Shown here: in pieces, positions 1 to 10,685 of the stretch
Numbering within the stretch: position 1 is the first letter of the stretch
How the letters are laid out: the number at the start of each line of letters is the position of its first letter
NCBI GenBank assembly: GCA_902728285.1
Contig: CACVBU010001102.1
Span: 1,754,335-1,818,334 of the forward strand
Direction: 5' to 3'
From: Clytia hemisphaerica
Lineage: Eukaryota; Cnidaria; Hydrozoa; Leptothecata; Clytiidae
Length of the DNA: 64,000 bases
Notes under the pieces: model-generated
What the model was told of the DNA's origin: nothing
Seen by the model: the letters and a program-made list of their open reading frames with translations, nothing else
Database searches by the model: none
Translations under genes and position numbers: made by a program

Positions 1-34
1 ACCTCAAATCTCTTTTCTCTTCTTTTTTCACAAG

Positions 35-438
35 AAAACAAATCTCACAACTTATCATCAATGAAATTAGTTAAAATTGATGAAACTGTTTCATCTAAAA
101 CACAAGAAGTTCGTAACAAACATGTAAGAGCTCGTAATCGTTGGCACTTATTCGCAACAATGACCATGAATCCTAGCATCATCAGATATCGAACCAGATA
201 TTTGGATGTCGATAGCTCTTTGCTACCAGATTATACACATGTGGACGAAAAACTAAACAAAAAAGACAATAATCATCTAAGCCCAATAAATAACAATTTT
301 ACTCCCGGGAAGATTAAAGACTCTAGTGCGAATAACGGTAATGGCGACTTACAGCCGGAAAGACTACGACAGAGACAGGCCAAAAGTGTTATCGGACAAT
401 TAAATCAAGGTTGTGATGAGAATATGGTGTTTTTCTAG
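35..438 (+). CDS. terminal coding exon of an unrecognised gene (5' part off-window)
   Basis: The frame is open from the window edge to the stop at 436-438, and a pyrimidine tract followed by CACAAG at 31-34 looks like a 3' splice site, so this is better read as a last exon than as a gene starting at the ATG at 61. The 125 residues after that ATG are basic and Asn/Ser-rich with a run RARNRWHLFATM near the start, and no membrane segment. This would suit a cytoplasmic C-terminal tail, but I do not recognise the family. A polyadenylation signal follows about 100 bp downstream, supporting a 3' end here. A chance open frame is the alternative. Confidence 0.42.
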
Positions 439-541
439 ATGGATAAAGCTGATTTTTAGCATTGATATCACAGTAATCAATTGTTTTCACGGGGTCCACG
501 GTTAGTCTAGCAAGCTAGACGACTAATTCAAACATAGTAGA

Positions 542-547
542 AATAAA
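542..547 (+). promoter_or_regulatory. candidate polyadenylation signal
   Basis: A canonical AATAAA hexamer lies 104 bp after the stop of the left-edge exon. It is the natural 3' end signal for that gene; the hexamer alone is weak evidence in AT-rich DNA. Confidence 0.4.
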
Positions 548-1161
548 GCAAAAAGTAATAGAGGGAACAATATAAGTTTATACAAACTAAATCCCGTAAC
601 AATAATCGTATTATCATATAACGCCTATACTACTGTAATACACGCATTATAAACGACTCTAGTCTAGTCCACGGCAGGCTAACTTGGCTATCGAAGAGCT
701 GCACGAAACATTGGAAGGACTGGGTTCGAGCCAAGGAACCCTGGCGATCAAGGCTGGGTGAACAAAGGCGAGTGTTGCATTGATAAAGATGTTTCACGGT
801 GGACTGCGATTTTTGTGTAACTGCGTATGTAAGAAATATTTTACTGAGCACGATAAAGTGCTAATTGATATAATTTTTATGAAATTTTATTTTATATTAT
901 TGTTGAACCTCAATTGGCACGTTGTAAGTCCCGCTGGGGCTTCAGCTCCTCTTGAAAAATTGCGTGTGAAAAAATACCCTAGAATTTTCAGTCCCCCTAA
1001 ATTGATTTTGATTTCGTATTCGTCCCCCATTTGAAATTCAGTGTTTAAAAAATGCACTCCAAATCCATCCCTCTTGGTGTTTTAACCTTGGAACAATAGA
1101 AATTTTTATCCTTCTTGTTGGAAAAAGTTTCACCGGTGGTGGATTGCAACGATAAAATTAT
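548..1161. other. intergenic, no gene seen
   Basis: Short open frames here have no recognisable content. From about 930 to 1140 there is a weak resemblance (GTCCCGCTGGGGC, ATCCCTC, CACCGGTGG) to the GGTGGGGA-type repeat family found intact at 3428-3735 and 51010-51300, so this is probably a decayed copy. Confidence 0.4.
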
Positions 1162-2710
1162 GATTAAAATACGCAATCACCCACAACCAGCCACAACCAG
1201 CCGGAAAAAAGGTACAATCAACCAGAAAAAGGTACAACCAGCCAGAAAAAAAGGTAGAACCACCAACTACCACCCAGAAAAAGGTACAACCATCCAAACG
1301 GAACCAACAAAGGCTGTAAAGATATTCTTTGGTATATCTTCAAACTGAATGAATAATATTTTTTTCAATCTCTTGTTAGTTACTTTTTTTTTTCTGCTGC
1401 AAATTATATTGAAACAGACTTTAGGTTGCAATTCCCAACATTATAGCTTTTTCTTTCCCTTTTTTGGGAGCGGCAAACGGATTTGACGGTGTGATGGTAA
1501 TCGAGCACTTTTTGCGTTAGTATCTTGGTATTTGTTGTCCAAAATAGCAAGTTGTACCTCCTCCCAGCACTGCAGTGTCTTTTATTTTTATAAGAATTTA
1601 GATGCTTTAGCTTTTTCTATGGTTTAAACTAAAATCATTTAATTTAGAACGCGCTAAATTAGAAAAATGAGAGTACTTACTTTCTTGGTATATCTTAAAA
1701 AATCCTTCAGTATTTCGGTACGTACGTAACTCTTTTACGCCCCCTCTTTTATAAACTGACAGTTGTGTTGAAAGAGAGATTTCACCTTGAATTTCTTTAT
1801 TGTTTTGTTATTAAGACACCAAGCACATGACTGGCTTCTTTTAAATAATTTCTGGATAACCCTTTGCCCCAAAGGTTGGTGCATGTTAGTAGACTTGGGT
1901 GTTGATTGTGAGAACTTGTTGGTTTTGTTTGACTTTATTTCTGGTCAACTCCAAATCAGAAAGCCCGTCCAGGAGACTTCCACTGCTGGACTTGACGTTC
2001 TGTCTTCCCTAATTAATAGTGGATGTAAGTCTCTCTCTCTTTAGGTTTTGTTGTCCGGCATGTTTTGTTATTACAACCCCCTATTCCCCCTAATTTTCAT
2101 TATTTTATCATTTTATCAATTTAGTCATTTTCAAAAAAAATATATATATTTTTTATCCTTTTACTTTCTTCTGTTAGCCTATTGTTTTTTTGTTAAAAGT
2201 GAACATGAAAAAATAGAAGATTTTTCTTACTTGATCAAAAACTTTACCTTCTGAAACTTTGAACTTCGCTGATATCAAATATATTTTCAGATTGTTTATA
2301 CCTTTCCGGGATCAGAAGCCATTTTTGAAGAATCCAGAAGCCATTTTTGCTCAATGAAAGATATGAAAAACCTGAAAACACTTTTGAATGAGCACAGTTC
2401 ATCTCAACGAGGTATTATACTTGTAGTTGTATTTTTCCCTTCAAGAAAAACGTATTGAAATGTGCAAATTGGCAATTTTTCGGAACAGACTTTAGTTCAA
2501 ATATTAAGGGAAGTAATTTTCGTGGAAATCATTTTTGCGTTGCGAGGATATGAAATGTACTGATTGTACCTTTTTTTGTATGTAATAGTTTAATTCATGT
2601 TGATGAAAAGGTAGCAACAAAGGCTAATAAAAATCAACGAGTGGTTGTGGGTGATGTTACCTTTTCTGGCTGGTTGTGGCTGGTTGTTGCTGATTGCGTA
2701 TTTTAGTATT
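1162..2710. mobile_element. 1.55-kb TIR element with iterated AACCAGCC words and a captured exon
   Basis: The left arm (from 1162) and the reverse complement of the right arm (ending about 2710) both read AAAATACGCAATCA followed by CAACCAGCCACAACCAGCC and GAAAA-GGTA, giving an inverted terminal repeat of about 65 bp with a few mismatches. The word AACCAGCC/ACAACCA is repeated along the left arm to about 1290. No transposase is visible, so the element is non-autonomous. The interior (about 1787-2411) holds exon-like sequence with splice signals that matches a second locus at 4543-4748, implying capture of host DNA. No clean target-site duplication (TSD) was found. Confidence 0.6.
2291..2411 (+). 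pseudogene. captured/duplicated exon, copy 1
   Basis: A 121-bp block bounded by ATATTTTCAG upstream and GTATTA downstream is nearly identical to 4628-4748, including about 85 bp of the preceding intron. In the open frame it reads IVYTFPGSEAIFEESRSHF and continues to SSQR. Three of the differences between the copies are third-position synonymous (TCC/TCA, TCA/TCC, TCA/TCT), so the frame was probably under selection. A possible upstream exon ends at about 2024 before GTAAGT, but its phase does not join cleanly to this exon, arguing for decay. I do not recognise the protein. The block lies inside the inverted-repeat element 1162-2710. Confidence 0.45.
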
Positions 2711-3427
2711 ATCCAATATTTATGACAAGCGAGTATATTAGTCTGGTAACAGCTTACCTTAAGCGATATTATTTAGTTATTTTTATTTATATTTCAATTC
2801 ACCTTGTCAAAACAGAAAAATACAAACTGACAGAACTTACTAATTGTAACTTTATATACTAGAAAAAGAATTCGTCTACTTTTCTTTGGGATTTCCTGGC
2901 AATAATCACTATGGTATTATTCAAGCTTTGACATCAAATTCGTTGTCTAGACATATCTAACTGTTTCTCCAAGGATCCTTCGATAGGGGTTCCTTTATCA
3001 AACTTCAAACAAACCGCAGGAAACTTCAAACAAATTATAAACAGCAGGGACTCAATTTTCAAACAAAATAAATCATTTATTTGGCCTAAGGGAAGTAGGC
3101 TGTCCTTTTATCCGAACTATTGCTCTTTTTGAGGTTTTAGATTTAATTCGATCAACTAATCTGTGTATATTGAAATTTTTGGTCCAAAAAATGATAGCTT
3201 CAATTAATTATTTCAGATTTGGAGTAATAACTTATTACGTATATCGAAATAGTAAAATTACTATTTCGATTAAAGGTTGCACAACCTCTATAAAACTTTA
3301 AACAGAATAATCTATTTAAGATTCTACCCAAGGGAGTTTCTCTACACAGTGATCAACTCTCTACTGGATCATAAATACTAGAAATTTTTTAACCTTTTTA
3401 AAGGTTTCTTGGGGAATATTTTCGCCT
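2711..3427. other. intergenic, no gene seen
   Basis: AT-rich sequence with no credible coding exon or recognised repeat. Two nearby AAACTTCAAACAAA repeats at about 3000-3065 are the only local structure noted. Confidence 0.4.
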
Positions 3428-3735
3428 AAAACACCCCCTTCTCACAAAGCCGGTAGGATGTTTTCAGCCGGTGGGGATAAAAATAACGGACTGAAGCTCG
3501 ATGGGGACTGGTATTCCAATATTTTTTATGGCTGGGATTTAAATTTTTTTGTTTTCAAGTCAGAAAATTCAGTGGGGAGGAGAAAAGTAGCATAATGTTT
3601 TGCAGTGAGGATTGGTTTATGTGATTATTTTCAGCGGGGACAAAAATTAGAGGATAATTTTCCACCGGGGACGATATTTTGGACAATTTTTCCGGTGGGA
3701 AGGGGTTCCACTGGGTCTGTGAGAATGGGGTGTTT
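3428..3735. mobile_element. 308-bp TIR element with iterated GGTGGGGA words
   Basis: The ends AAACACCCCCTTCTCACA and TGTGAGAATGGGGTGTTT are inverted repeats, and the next bases (AGCCGG / CCACTGGG) are partly complementary. Inside, CGGTGGGGA, GCGGGGAC, ACCGGGGAC and AGTGGGGAG recur. Relatives with the same ends (GTCTGTGAG...GGGGTGT) occur near 24896-25065 and at 51010-51300. No coding capacity. Confidence 0.65.
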
Positions 3736-4497
3736 CATCCAATTAAATTTTAGTTTTCCAATAATATTTATCCTGATTGAAGTATAAGTTTTGGCATTCC
3801 TTTATACTTTTATATGAAAAAATAAGGTTTCAACAAATATCATATTTGTTTGAAATGAAAATATTTATGCATTTTTATTTAGATAAGTTTTTAGATGAAG
3901 CGGATCTGCGAAATTGTGTTTTTGAAGCAACATGAACCTGTATAAGAGCGAACGGAAAGAATCCGAAAAATATTCTAGAAAATTATTGCGTAAGGATTTC
4001 TAAGTATATCACGTGATGTCAAATCTGAAGTGATTGTCGTGGGTTTTATTCCACATTTGATGTGGTTATGTTGCTATATACTTTCATAAGATTCTAATAG
4101 AAGTGAAAAGGGAAAAAGAAATTTCAAATATATTATTTATAACAACACTAAAAACAGTATGAAATTTTCATATTAAACTGTTTTTAAAAAGAAACTTTTT
4201 TATTCTGCTATAGGATAATGTGTCGTATTTTATTCAAAAGTACTTAAAATTTCGTGCATCATACAGAGAGATTTGATGAGGAATGAAATTGAAAATTGAA
4301 GAGAATAGAGGTTTGACCTGGCATGATATATTGTTGGTAAATAGCTCTTCAACGGAAGCTTAATTTGAGTTCACTTTTGAAGAAAAACTACTTCCCACTT
4401 ATTACTGATTTTAAGGATAAGAATTTTCATTCAAAAATTGTGTAAAAAAGTATTTTCATATTAATTTTAAGGCAGTAATAAATACACTTAAATGACA
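3736..4497. other. intergenic, no gene seen
   Basis: AT-rich DNA without a supported coding exon, RNA gene or recognised repeat. Confidence 0.4.
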
Positions 4498-4806
4498 AGT
4501 AAGTGTTACATGAATGTTAGACGTTTTATCTTTTATTAAAGAGTATATAGAAGATTTTTCCTACTTGATCAAAAACTTTACCCTCTAAAACTTTGAACTT
4601 TTTCGCTGATTTCAAATGTGTTTTCAGATTGTTTATACCTGTCTGGGAGCAGAAGCCATTTTTGAAGAATCAAGAAGCCATTTTTGCTCCATGAGAGATA
4701 TGAAAAACCTGAAAACACTTTTGAATGAGCTCAGTTCTTCTCAACGAGGTAAGTGTTGTAAGTATTACATGAACGTTAGAAGTTTTATCTTTTATAAAAG
4801 AGTATA
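4498..4806 (+). repeat. relic tandem duplication around an exon-like unit
   Basis: The 50 bp at 4498-4550 (AAGTAAGTGTTACATGAATG and on) are repeated at 4749-4806, directly after the donor of the second exon copy. The segment therefore looks like the tail of a preceding unit followed by a full unit of intron, exon and intron with a period of about 250 bp. Confidence 0.5.
4628..4748 (+). pseudogene. duplicated exon, copy 2
   Basis: A 121-bp exon-like block between GTTTTCAG and GTAAGTG, a near-perfect donor. It reads IVYTCLGAEAIFEESRSHF and continues to LNELSSSQR. No partner exons joining in frame are visible within several kb, so it may be an orphan fragment. It could be the donor locus for the copy inside the element at 1162-2710, or both may derive from a gene elsewhere. 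Confidence 0.42.
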
Positions 4807-4860
4807 TTGATTATTTGGAAAACTTAAAATGTTTAAGCATGTATCGCGAAGATATATAAT

Positions 4861-4989
4861 TTTTGCGCAGATATGTAATTTCTGCGCAAATATGTAATTA
4901 TTTTGCGCAACTATGTAATTTCGAGCTGCGCAGATATGTAATCAAATTTCTGCGCAGATATGTAATCAAATTTCTGCGCAGATATGTAA
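4861..4989 (+). repeat. minisatellite of TGCGCAGATATGTAAT units
   Basis: Six tandem units of TGCGCA(G/A)ATATGTAAT; the last three are separated by CAAATTTC, giving a 23-bp period. The 5' units are more diverged (GCGCAACTATGTAAT). Confidence 0.8.
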
Positions 4990-5405
4990 AACGCGATGTT
5001 TAAAATTAATGGTATCCCCTTGATAGCTTTTACCATTATCTTTTACCTTTTTTGGACTTAAGTATTTTAGCTAATTCCTATCAAATACAAGAAGTAATAT
5101 CTTATATAGGCATCAACTTTATGAGAAAAATATATTTTGAACCATTAATTTTTAGCATTGGATGATTGCATGGTTCTTTCAAAGCAGACACGGAAAAGGG
5201 CCTTAAATGAAAATAATTATTTTTCTTGTAAGCATCATCTTTATAAGAACAATTATGTATAATTTTTCAACGACTAAGTTTTAGCTTTCGGTGATTGGTT
5301 CTTTCAAAGCAAACATGGAATAGCACCTAAAATGGGTGTGACTATTTTTATTATAAGCATCAGCTTTATAAGAATTAAATCGATAACTCTTGATAGACGG
5401 TGATA

Positions 5406-5673
5406 CACGTCTTTTTTTTTCAAGAAACACACTTTTAAGAAACATGAGGCTCAGAATGCCTAAAAACTAAGAAACATCTAAGAAACATGCTGAGGCTGAG
5501 AATGAGAAAATAACATTATTTAATTCGGTTTTTCATAAGAACCTTCCAATCAAGCTTAATTATGTCAAAAAGTTTACAAACATGTAAGAAACATTTAAGG
5601 CTCAAAAGGCCGATTTCTTAAGAAACATTGAGGCTGTTTGGTAAAACTAGTTTCTTAAAAAAAAAAAAACGTG
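5406..5673. mobile_element. TA-flanked CACG element, AAGAAAC subfamily
   Basis: The ends are TA|CACGTCTTTTTTTTT and AAAAAAAACGTG|TA, a short inverted repeat flanked by a TA duplication. AAGAAACA(T/C) occurs about seven times in the interior, and the same word (GTTTCTTA in reverse) abuts the right tip. Words GAGGCTCAGAATG, GAGGCTGAGAATG and AGGCTCAAAAGGCC are interspersed. It is closely related along its length to 41312-41618. No coding capacity. Confidence 0.75.
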
Positions 5674-5685
5674 TAAAAGGGTGGT

Positions 5686-5815
5686 GTCAAAGCCCCGACC
5701 GTGAAAAAAAGTTAGTACAGTGTACTAAAAAGGGTGGTGGTCTAATCTTTTGGAAAAAAATCCAAAAATCAAGTTAGTACCCTATGGTCCAGTACACTGA
5801 CTTGGTACCCCCTGC
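5686..5815. repeat. GTTAGTAC-type repeat fragment
   Basis: GGGTGGTGTC...GTTAGTACAGTGTACTAA...GGGTGGTGG...GTTAGTACC...GGTACCCCC resembles the words in the full element at 56981-57795. Probably a short relative of that family. Confidence 0.5.
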
Positions 5816-6249
5816 TAAAATGTATAACATTCTTCAGAATTTAAAGTTCGAGCGAGAATCACAACTTCAATGATCCCACTCTATTTCATTGGATAATTTA
5901 ATCAAATATAATGGCTTTGCTCGTAGATCGAGCCATCATGAAAGGAAGGGAGTTTTTTTATCATAAATTAGTCCATGTATTGATTGGTAAAGGTAAAGAG
6001 AATTTTAGTTTATTTCACTGTAATGTAAAGAAAAGCAATCCATATCTACAAAATCAATAAAGTTTACATAGGTGGGACTATCTCGAGTCGAGGTTCTATC
6101 GAAGATCTCATTATATTGTACTTTTTTATTAGGTTGTACCGATAAGAAAAATATAATATCCGAATCTTGTGCTTACCTTGCTAGATGGGTTCACTTTAAA
6201 GAATTTGGATACTCTTATTTTTTGAGGTTTCAGCTTAAAGATATTTGTA

Positions 6250-6745
6250 ACATGTTCTCCCTCGTTAACTTTGTAAAAACTACCGTATTTCTTCGAATAA
6301 ACGCCCTGGGTGCCTTTTTAATTAAAAAATTTAAAACCTCCCATTGAGGGGAGTCTTTATCCTCAGAGAAGGAGCGTGTATTCGAAGGAATACGGTAATT
6401 AACGAAAGGTATATACTATTCTACCAAGAGTTGTTTGATTCTCATAAGGTAGTTGCTTATAGGAAAAATTGATATATGCTCATATTGTGCGCCATCCCTT
6501 GTTTACTTTGTAAGAACTAATTACCGAAAGGTATATGACCGTCTATCAAGAGTTATTGTTTTGAATCTTATAAAGTAGTTGCTTATAAGAAAAATAAATA
6601 TGATTATATTATGCACCGTCCCTTGTTTACTCGCAAAAACTAATAACTGAAGGATGTATTACCCTCTATCAAGTGTTATTGCTTTGATTATTATAAAGTA
6701 TACGCCTGCAAGAATAATAGATATACTCACTTTGAAAAAAACTAA
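6250..6745 (+). repeat. 124-bp satellite array
   Basis: Monomers containing CCCTTGTTTACT, AACTAATTACCGAAAGGTAT, TATCAAGAGTTATTG and AAAGTAGTTGCTTATAAGAA repeat, with CCCTTG starts at 6496 and 6620 (period 124). The first and last monomers are degenerate. The same monomer recurs at 63465-63720 with a 134-bp step. A small TIR element (6283-6395) sits inside the first monomer. Confidence 0.8.
6283..6395. mobile_element. 113-bp foldback MITE inserted in a satellite monomer
   Basis: CCGTATTTCTTCGAATAAACGC at the left pairs with GCGTGTATTCGAAGGAATACGG at the right, and the element is flanked by TA on both sides. Removing it restores AAAACTAATTAACGAAAGG, which matches the uninterrupted monomer at about 6511-6530, so the insertion and its TA duplication are directly documented. 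Confidence 0.85.
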
Positions 6746-7921
6746 TAACCAAAAGGTATACATAATCGTTTTTTGGCAAAAATTAGGGGTTAAATTTCAA
6801 AAATTACATAAAAAGTAAATTTGGAACTTATTTTGGATGTGGCAGCAATACAGAAATTCCCTAACAGCAGATTCAAAGTTTTTATTTTCGCGAATTTTGT
6901 AAAAAATTTACTGTATTTACCAAAATTAAATCCTTTGATGTACAAAAATGTATCATGAGCTGAAGGGCCACAGCAGAATATTCACGAATAATAATCTCGA
7001 GATTCAATTCTATCAAAGTTCTTAAAATACAAAACCCGTCCTGGCCAAAAAAAACTGGCCAATCATATCAGACAGTAGAAATAAAAAACAAAAAAGTCTT
7101 GATAGCTTCTAAAAGTAGGGCGTCTAGATTCAGAAACACAATTTTTCCCTCTATCACATATGGTAATATGGGAAAAGATTTTTTATTGTAAAACTTCGAG
7201 AAAAAAAGTCGTGCTGAAATTATAACAATTTATAAATTGTGGAAATGAAGTTATAAAACAAAAACTGATACCGCCCCATATTTTCAGCTTTCTCTTAAAA
7301 TAAACTCACAAAAAAATTTCTCATCTTATTTTAATCCTGCTTTATCACTTTTAATAGTAAGTAATCTTCTATATGGTATATGTGAAAATAATTCAAAAGA
7401 CCTGATTATATATACTTATAGGTTTAAGGATTTATGATATTTTGATTAACATCAGATAGAATTATTGTGAATGATGCTAATGAATATCCAATTGTGTGAG
7501 ATACTTGATTTTCATATGGTGTTTGATAAGGATATAAAGTTCTAGAAGTCATGGAAAATTATGCTAGCTAGTTATAGATATATACTGTTTAAAAATCAAA
7601 GAGTAAATATTACAGAGTTGGAAAGGTTTTTCATTCCTTTTAGGGATGTCATTTATAGGTCCATTTAATTGTTCTTTGAAGATTTTAATGTACTTTCAAC
7701 GTCAACCTAACGTGGCCTTAGAATGATGCCAAAAATTATCGACTTAATTTTTCGTGTATGTATCTGCCAGATTTTTCAAAATTAGCAAAAAAAATAAAGG
7801 TTCAGCTTTCGATTCAAACATACTTGTAACTGTGCTATTATTTTTAAAATATTTGATATCATTTTCTTTTTTCTTTTAACTATAGTTAACAAAATAAAGG
7901 AAACAAAAACACTCTGTCACC
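6746..7921. other. intergenic upstream of the class C receptor
   Basis: AT-rich with no recognised repeat or coding exon. The promoter and 5' UTR of the receptor at 7922 should lie at the right end; no distinctive core promoter motif can be assigned in this base composition. Confidence 0.4.
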
Positions 7922-10540
7922 ATGAAAGACTCAAGAACCTGCTACCTCACAGTCTTCCTTTCGATGATTTATATTGGACAACACCAAGCACATAATCTTG
8001 ATCCAACCACAGTATACTGTGACCCAATGGAAACAATAAAATACCTTTACAAAGACGGTGATTATTTGATAATTAGCTTGGTACCTTTATCATACCCAAG
8101 TTACAAGACAGCTCATCTTATGCTAGCAGAGAGTATTGTTTATTCGGTAGATGAAGCCAACAAACAAATTATGCCTGAAGGAAAATCTTTAGGTTATTAT
8201 ATCTACGATACCGTTGAAGCATATTTATTCGAAACTTTGACAAAGATTCTGTTAAGAGTTATGTTAGACAATGGAATGTTGTATGAATCTCAATTACCAG
8301 TTCATACTTGCAGATGTTTGCCACCATTTGATAAACCTATCATTGGAATAATCGGCTCAGAAACTTCACATTCTACAGACTATATCAGCTCTTTTACATC
8401 GTTTACAAACTTACCAATCATAAGTTATTGGGCAACTAGTATAGAGTTTAATGATCGTGAACTGTATCCAAGAGTCTTTCGAACCATATCAGATGATGGC
8501 CAATTAGCTTTGATACTGGTTGAAGCAATGAAAAAACTTGGAATCAGCTTTGTTAGTATTTTATCCACTGATGAACAATATGGTCGATCTGGGAGACAAG
8601 AGTTATTCAAATATCTGAAGAAGGCTGGAATATGTATTGATATTGATATTCAGATCCAATTACCAATGAAACTGAACTTTCCCAAAGAGATGATATCAAA
8701 TGCTAAGAAAAGAGAAAAAGAACTGGGAGTCAGACAGACGTTTATCATTTTTGCATGGTCTGATATCTCAGCTGCCATTCTCCAAGAAGCTTCAAATCAA
8801 AAGTTCCATAATGCGACTTGGATATTAAGCAGTTTCGATAACGTCGCTATTGGAGATTCGATTGATGCAGAGGTCCTTGATGGAGCAATAACTGCAGTTG
8901 CTGATTCAGGAATCTACTCAGACTTTTATGAGCATTTCTGGGGACATTTATCATCAAATATGCCTCATGTTTTACCAGAATGGACGTATAAATATGAGAA
9001 GAAAATGGGATTAAAGACGGTTATAGAGATGGTTAGTGACATGACTACCAGATACTATCTAGCTGGATATGTTAGAAATGCTGTGTTTGCATATGGGACT
9101 TCAGTTACCAGCTATATGAAAGCCAACGAGAGTAATTGTACTGTTGATGCAGTTAATAATGAAAAGTGTGAATTTGATATTAAAGAGTATTTTGAGAATC
9201 ATTTGAAACATGTCTCATTTAAGGGACTTGAAGATGAGTCTATTGGTTTTAATGAATTCGGTGCTTTGAACTATCCACATTTCAGAGTATATGATATATT
9301 CAGAGATCCACAAACTGTCATCAGATTCAAAGAAGTTGCCAGGACTGATAGAGGAGAGTTGATTTACCCTAATAATGGAACACACTGGATTGCAAAAGAT
9401 ATTTATGATCAATCTGAATTGAGAAGCACTTGCTCCAGTGTATGTGGTGCTGGTGAACAACCTTTCTGGGATATTGGTCCAAATTGTTGTTGGATATGTC
9501 AAAAGTGTAAACCAGGCTTTGCCAAAGAGAGACAAGGACTTGAACAATGTCATCAATGTCAGTCAAACTACTCCAAAGCTGATGGTAAAGAATGTTTAGT
9601 ATTTGAAGATGCTCTAATGAGTGATTTCAAAGAAATGTATATTGTTTTTTTGGTGATTACAGTAACTGGTATATGCTTATCTGTAGGCTTAATATTATTG
9701 ATTATGGCATACAGAACAAGGAGATTTGTACGTGCAATGGATATCAATTTCTCATTATTCCAAATTCACGTTCAACTGGTTTTATTTCTTGTCTCAGTAT
9801 ACGTTGTAGTTGGTGAAACGAATTCTCTACAATGTCATGTTTACTATTTCGTATTAAGCCCTATCTTCACTATGACTTTTTCATTTCTACTTGCTAAATC
9901 AGAGAAACTGATATCAATCTTCAACTCGAAATATCGGTTCTCGAAACGCGATCTATTCATCAATAACTCAAAAACCTATTTCGTGATTTTGATCACTATT
10001 GCAATTGATGTTTTGATCACATCAGTGGTATATTTGCAACATACAGACCAATTGGTACAAACTGACTATAACCCAAAAACATTACGTAAAGAAGTTTATT
10101 GCGTTGGTGGAGATCTAATCTACATCAAGTCTATATATTGCTTCTTGATTCTATTGGTAGCAAGTGTTCAAGCTTTCAGATCAAGGAATTTACCACCACG
10201 TTACAACGAATCTAAATCCTTGTTATTTATCATTGTGGCTTCATTTTTGAGCGTCTTTAGTATGAGTTTTATGATGAGATTCCTAATGAAGAAGAAACCA
10301 TTTGAAGATAAACTATACACAGCTCTTGGGAAATCAATCTCAAATATTTGTATCCTAATCTTCACTTTTTACTTTAAATTTATTGATTATCTGATGCAAC
10401 AAAAGTTTAGAGGTGGAAGTCGAAGAAGAGGTGGAATAAACTTTGATAACTTTTTGAAGACATATACAGAAGACATGGAAAGACGGAAATCAAGAGCAGC
10501 TTTTGAACTGAAATCCGCCTTGAAAGAAATTTCGGGTTGA
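7922..10540 (+). CDS. class C G-protein-coupled receptor, metabotropic-glutamate-like
   Basis: A single-exon gene of 872 residues with start context CACCATGA. Residues 1-24 look like a signal peptide. Residues about 30-495 form the Venus-flytrap ligand domain: GSETSHS (145-151), YWATS (169-173), EQYGRSG (218-224) and SSFDNV (303-308) sit where mGluRs carry the Ser, Thr, Tyr and Asp that grip the amino-acid part of glutamate, so an amino-acid-like ligand is plausible (inference). Residues 504-560 are the nine-cysteine linker (CSSVCGAGEQ, NCCWICQKC, CHQC). Seven membrane segments follow at about 572-823, with LLAKSEKL after TM3 as in the family. The short tail (824-872) is basic. Unlike typical mGluRs, TM6 reads SFMMRF without the usual Trp, and the conserved Pro-Lys after TM7 is missing. 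Ligand and G protein are unknown; it may be a divergent lineage-specific receptor. Confidence 0.93.
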   Translation: MKDSRTCYLTVFLSMIYIGQHQAHNLDPTTVYCDPMETIKYLYKDGDYLIISLVPLSYPSYKTAHLMLAESIVYSVDEANKQIMPEGKSLGYYIYDTVEAYLFETLTKILLRVMLDNGMLYESQLPVHTCRCLPPFDKPIIGIIGSETSHSTDYISSFTSFTNLPIISYWATSIEFNDRELYPRVFRTISDDGQLALILVEAMKKLGISFVSILSTDEQYGRSGRQELFKYLKKAGICIDIDIQIQLPMKLNFPKEMISNAKKREKELGVRQTFIIFAWSDISAAILQEASNQKFHNATWILSSFDNVAIGDSIDAEVLDGAITAVADSGIYSDFYEHFWGHLSSNMPHVLPEWTYKYEKKMGLKTVIEMVSDMTTRYYLAGYVRNAVFAYGTSVTSYMKANESNCTVDAVNNEKCEFDIKEYFENHLKHVSFKGLEDESIGFNEFGALNYPHFRVYDIFRDPQTVIRFKEVARTDRGELIYPNNGTHWIAKDIYDQSELRSTCSSVCGAGEQPFWDIGPNCCWICQKCKPGFAKERQGLEQCHQCQSNYSKADGKECLVFEDALMSDFKEMYIVFLVITVTGICLSVGLILLIMAYRTRRFVRAMDINFSLFQIHVQLVLFLVSVYVVVGETNSLQCHVYYFVLSPIFTMTFSFLLAKSEKLISIFNSKYRFSKRDLFINNSKTYFVILITIAIDVLITSVVYLQHTDQLVQTDYNPKTLRKEVYCVGGDLIYIKSIYCFLILLVASVQAFRSRNLPPRYNESKSLLFIIVASFLSVFSMSFMMRFLMKKKPFEDKLYTALGKSISNICILIFTFYFKFIDYLMQQKFRGGSRRRGGINFDNFLKTYTEDMERRKSRAAFELKSALKEISG

Positions 10541-10685
10541 TATGTCTGTTTATATATAGGGTTTAAATGAGTTCTTGTATTTATGAAAAATATAAAATTA
10601 ATTTTTTAAAGATTTATCTGTATTTCCATATATTCTGCTTCTTGTTATGGAACGAAATGTATGTATAATGCACAGCAGAAAAGTT

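Noticed and set aside
690-770. GGGTTCGAGCC resembling a tRNA B box
   Set aside because: No A box at the right distance and no stem pairing or duplication found.
5406-5673. Regular short repeats reminiscent of a CRISPR array
   Set aside because: The units are irregularly spaced, occur in both orientations between TIRs, and the locus is in an intron-rich animal genome.
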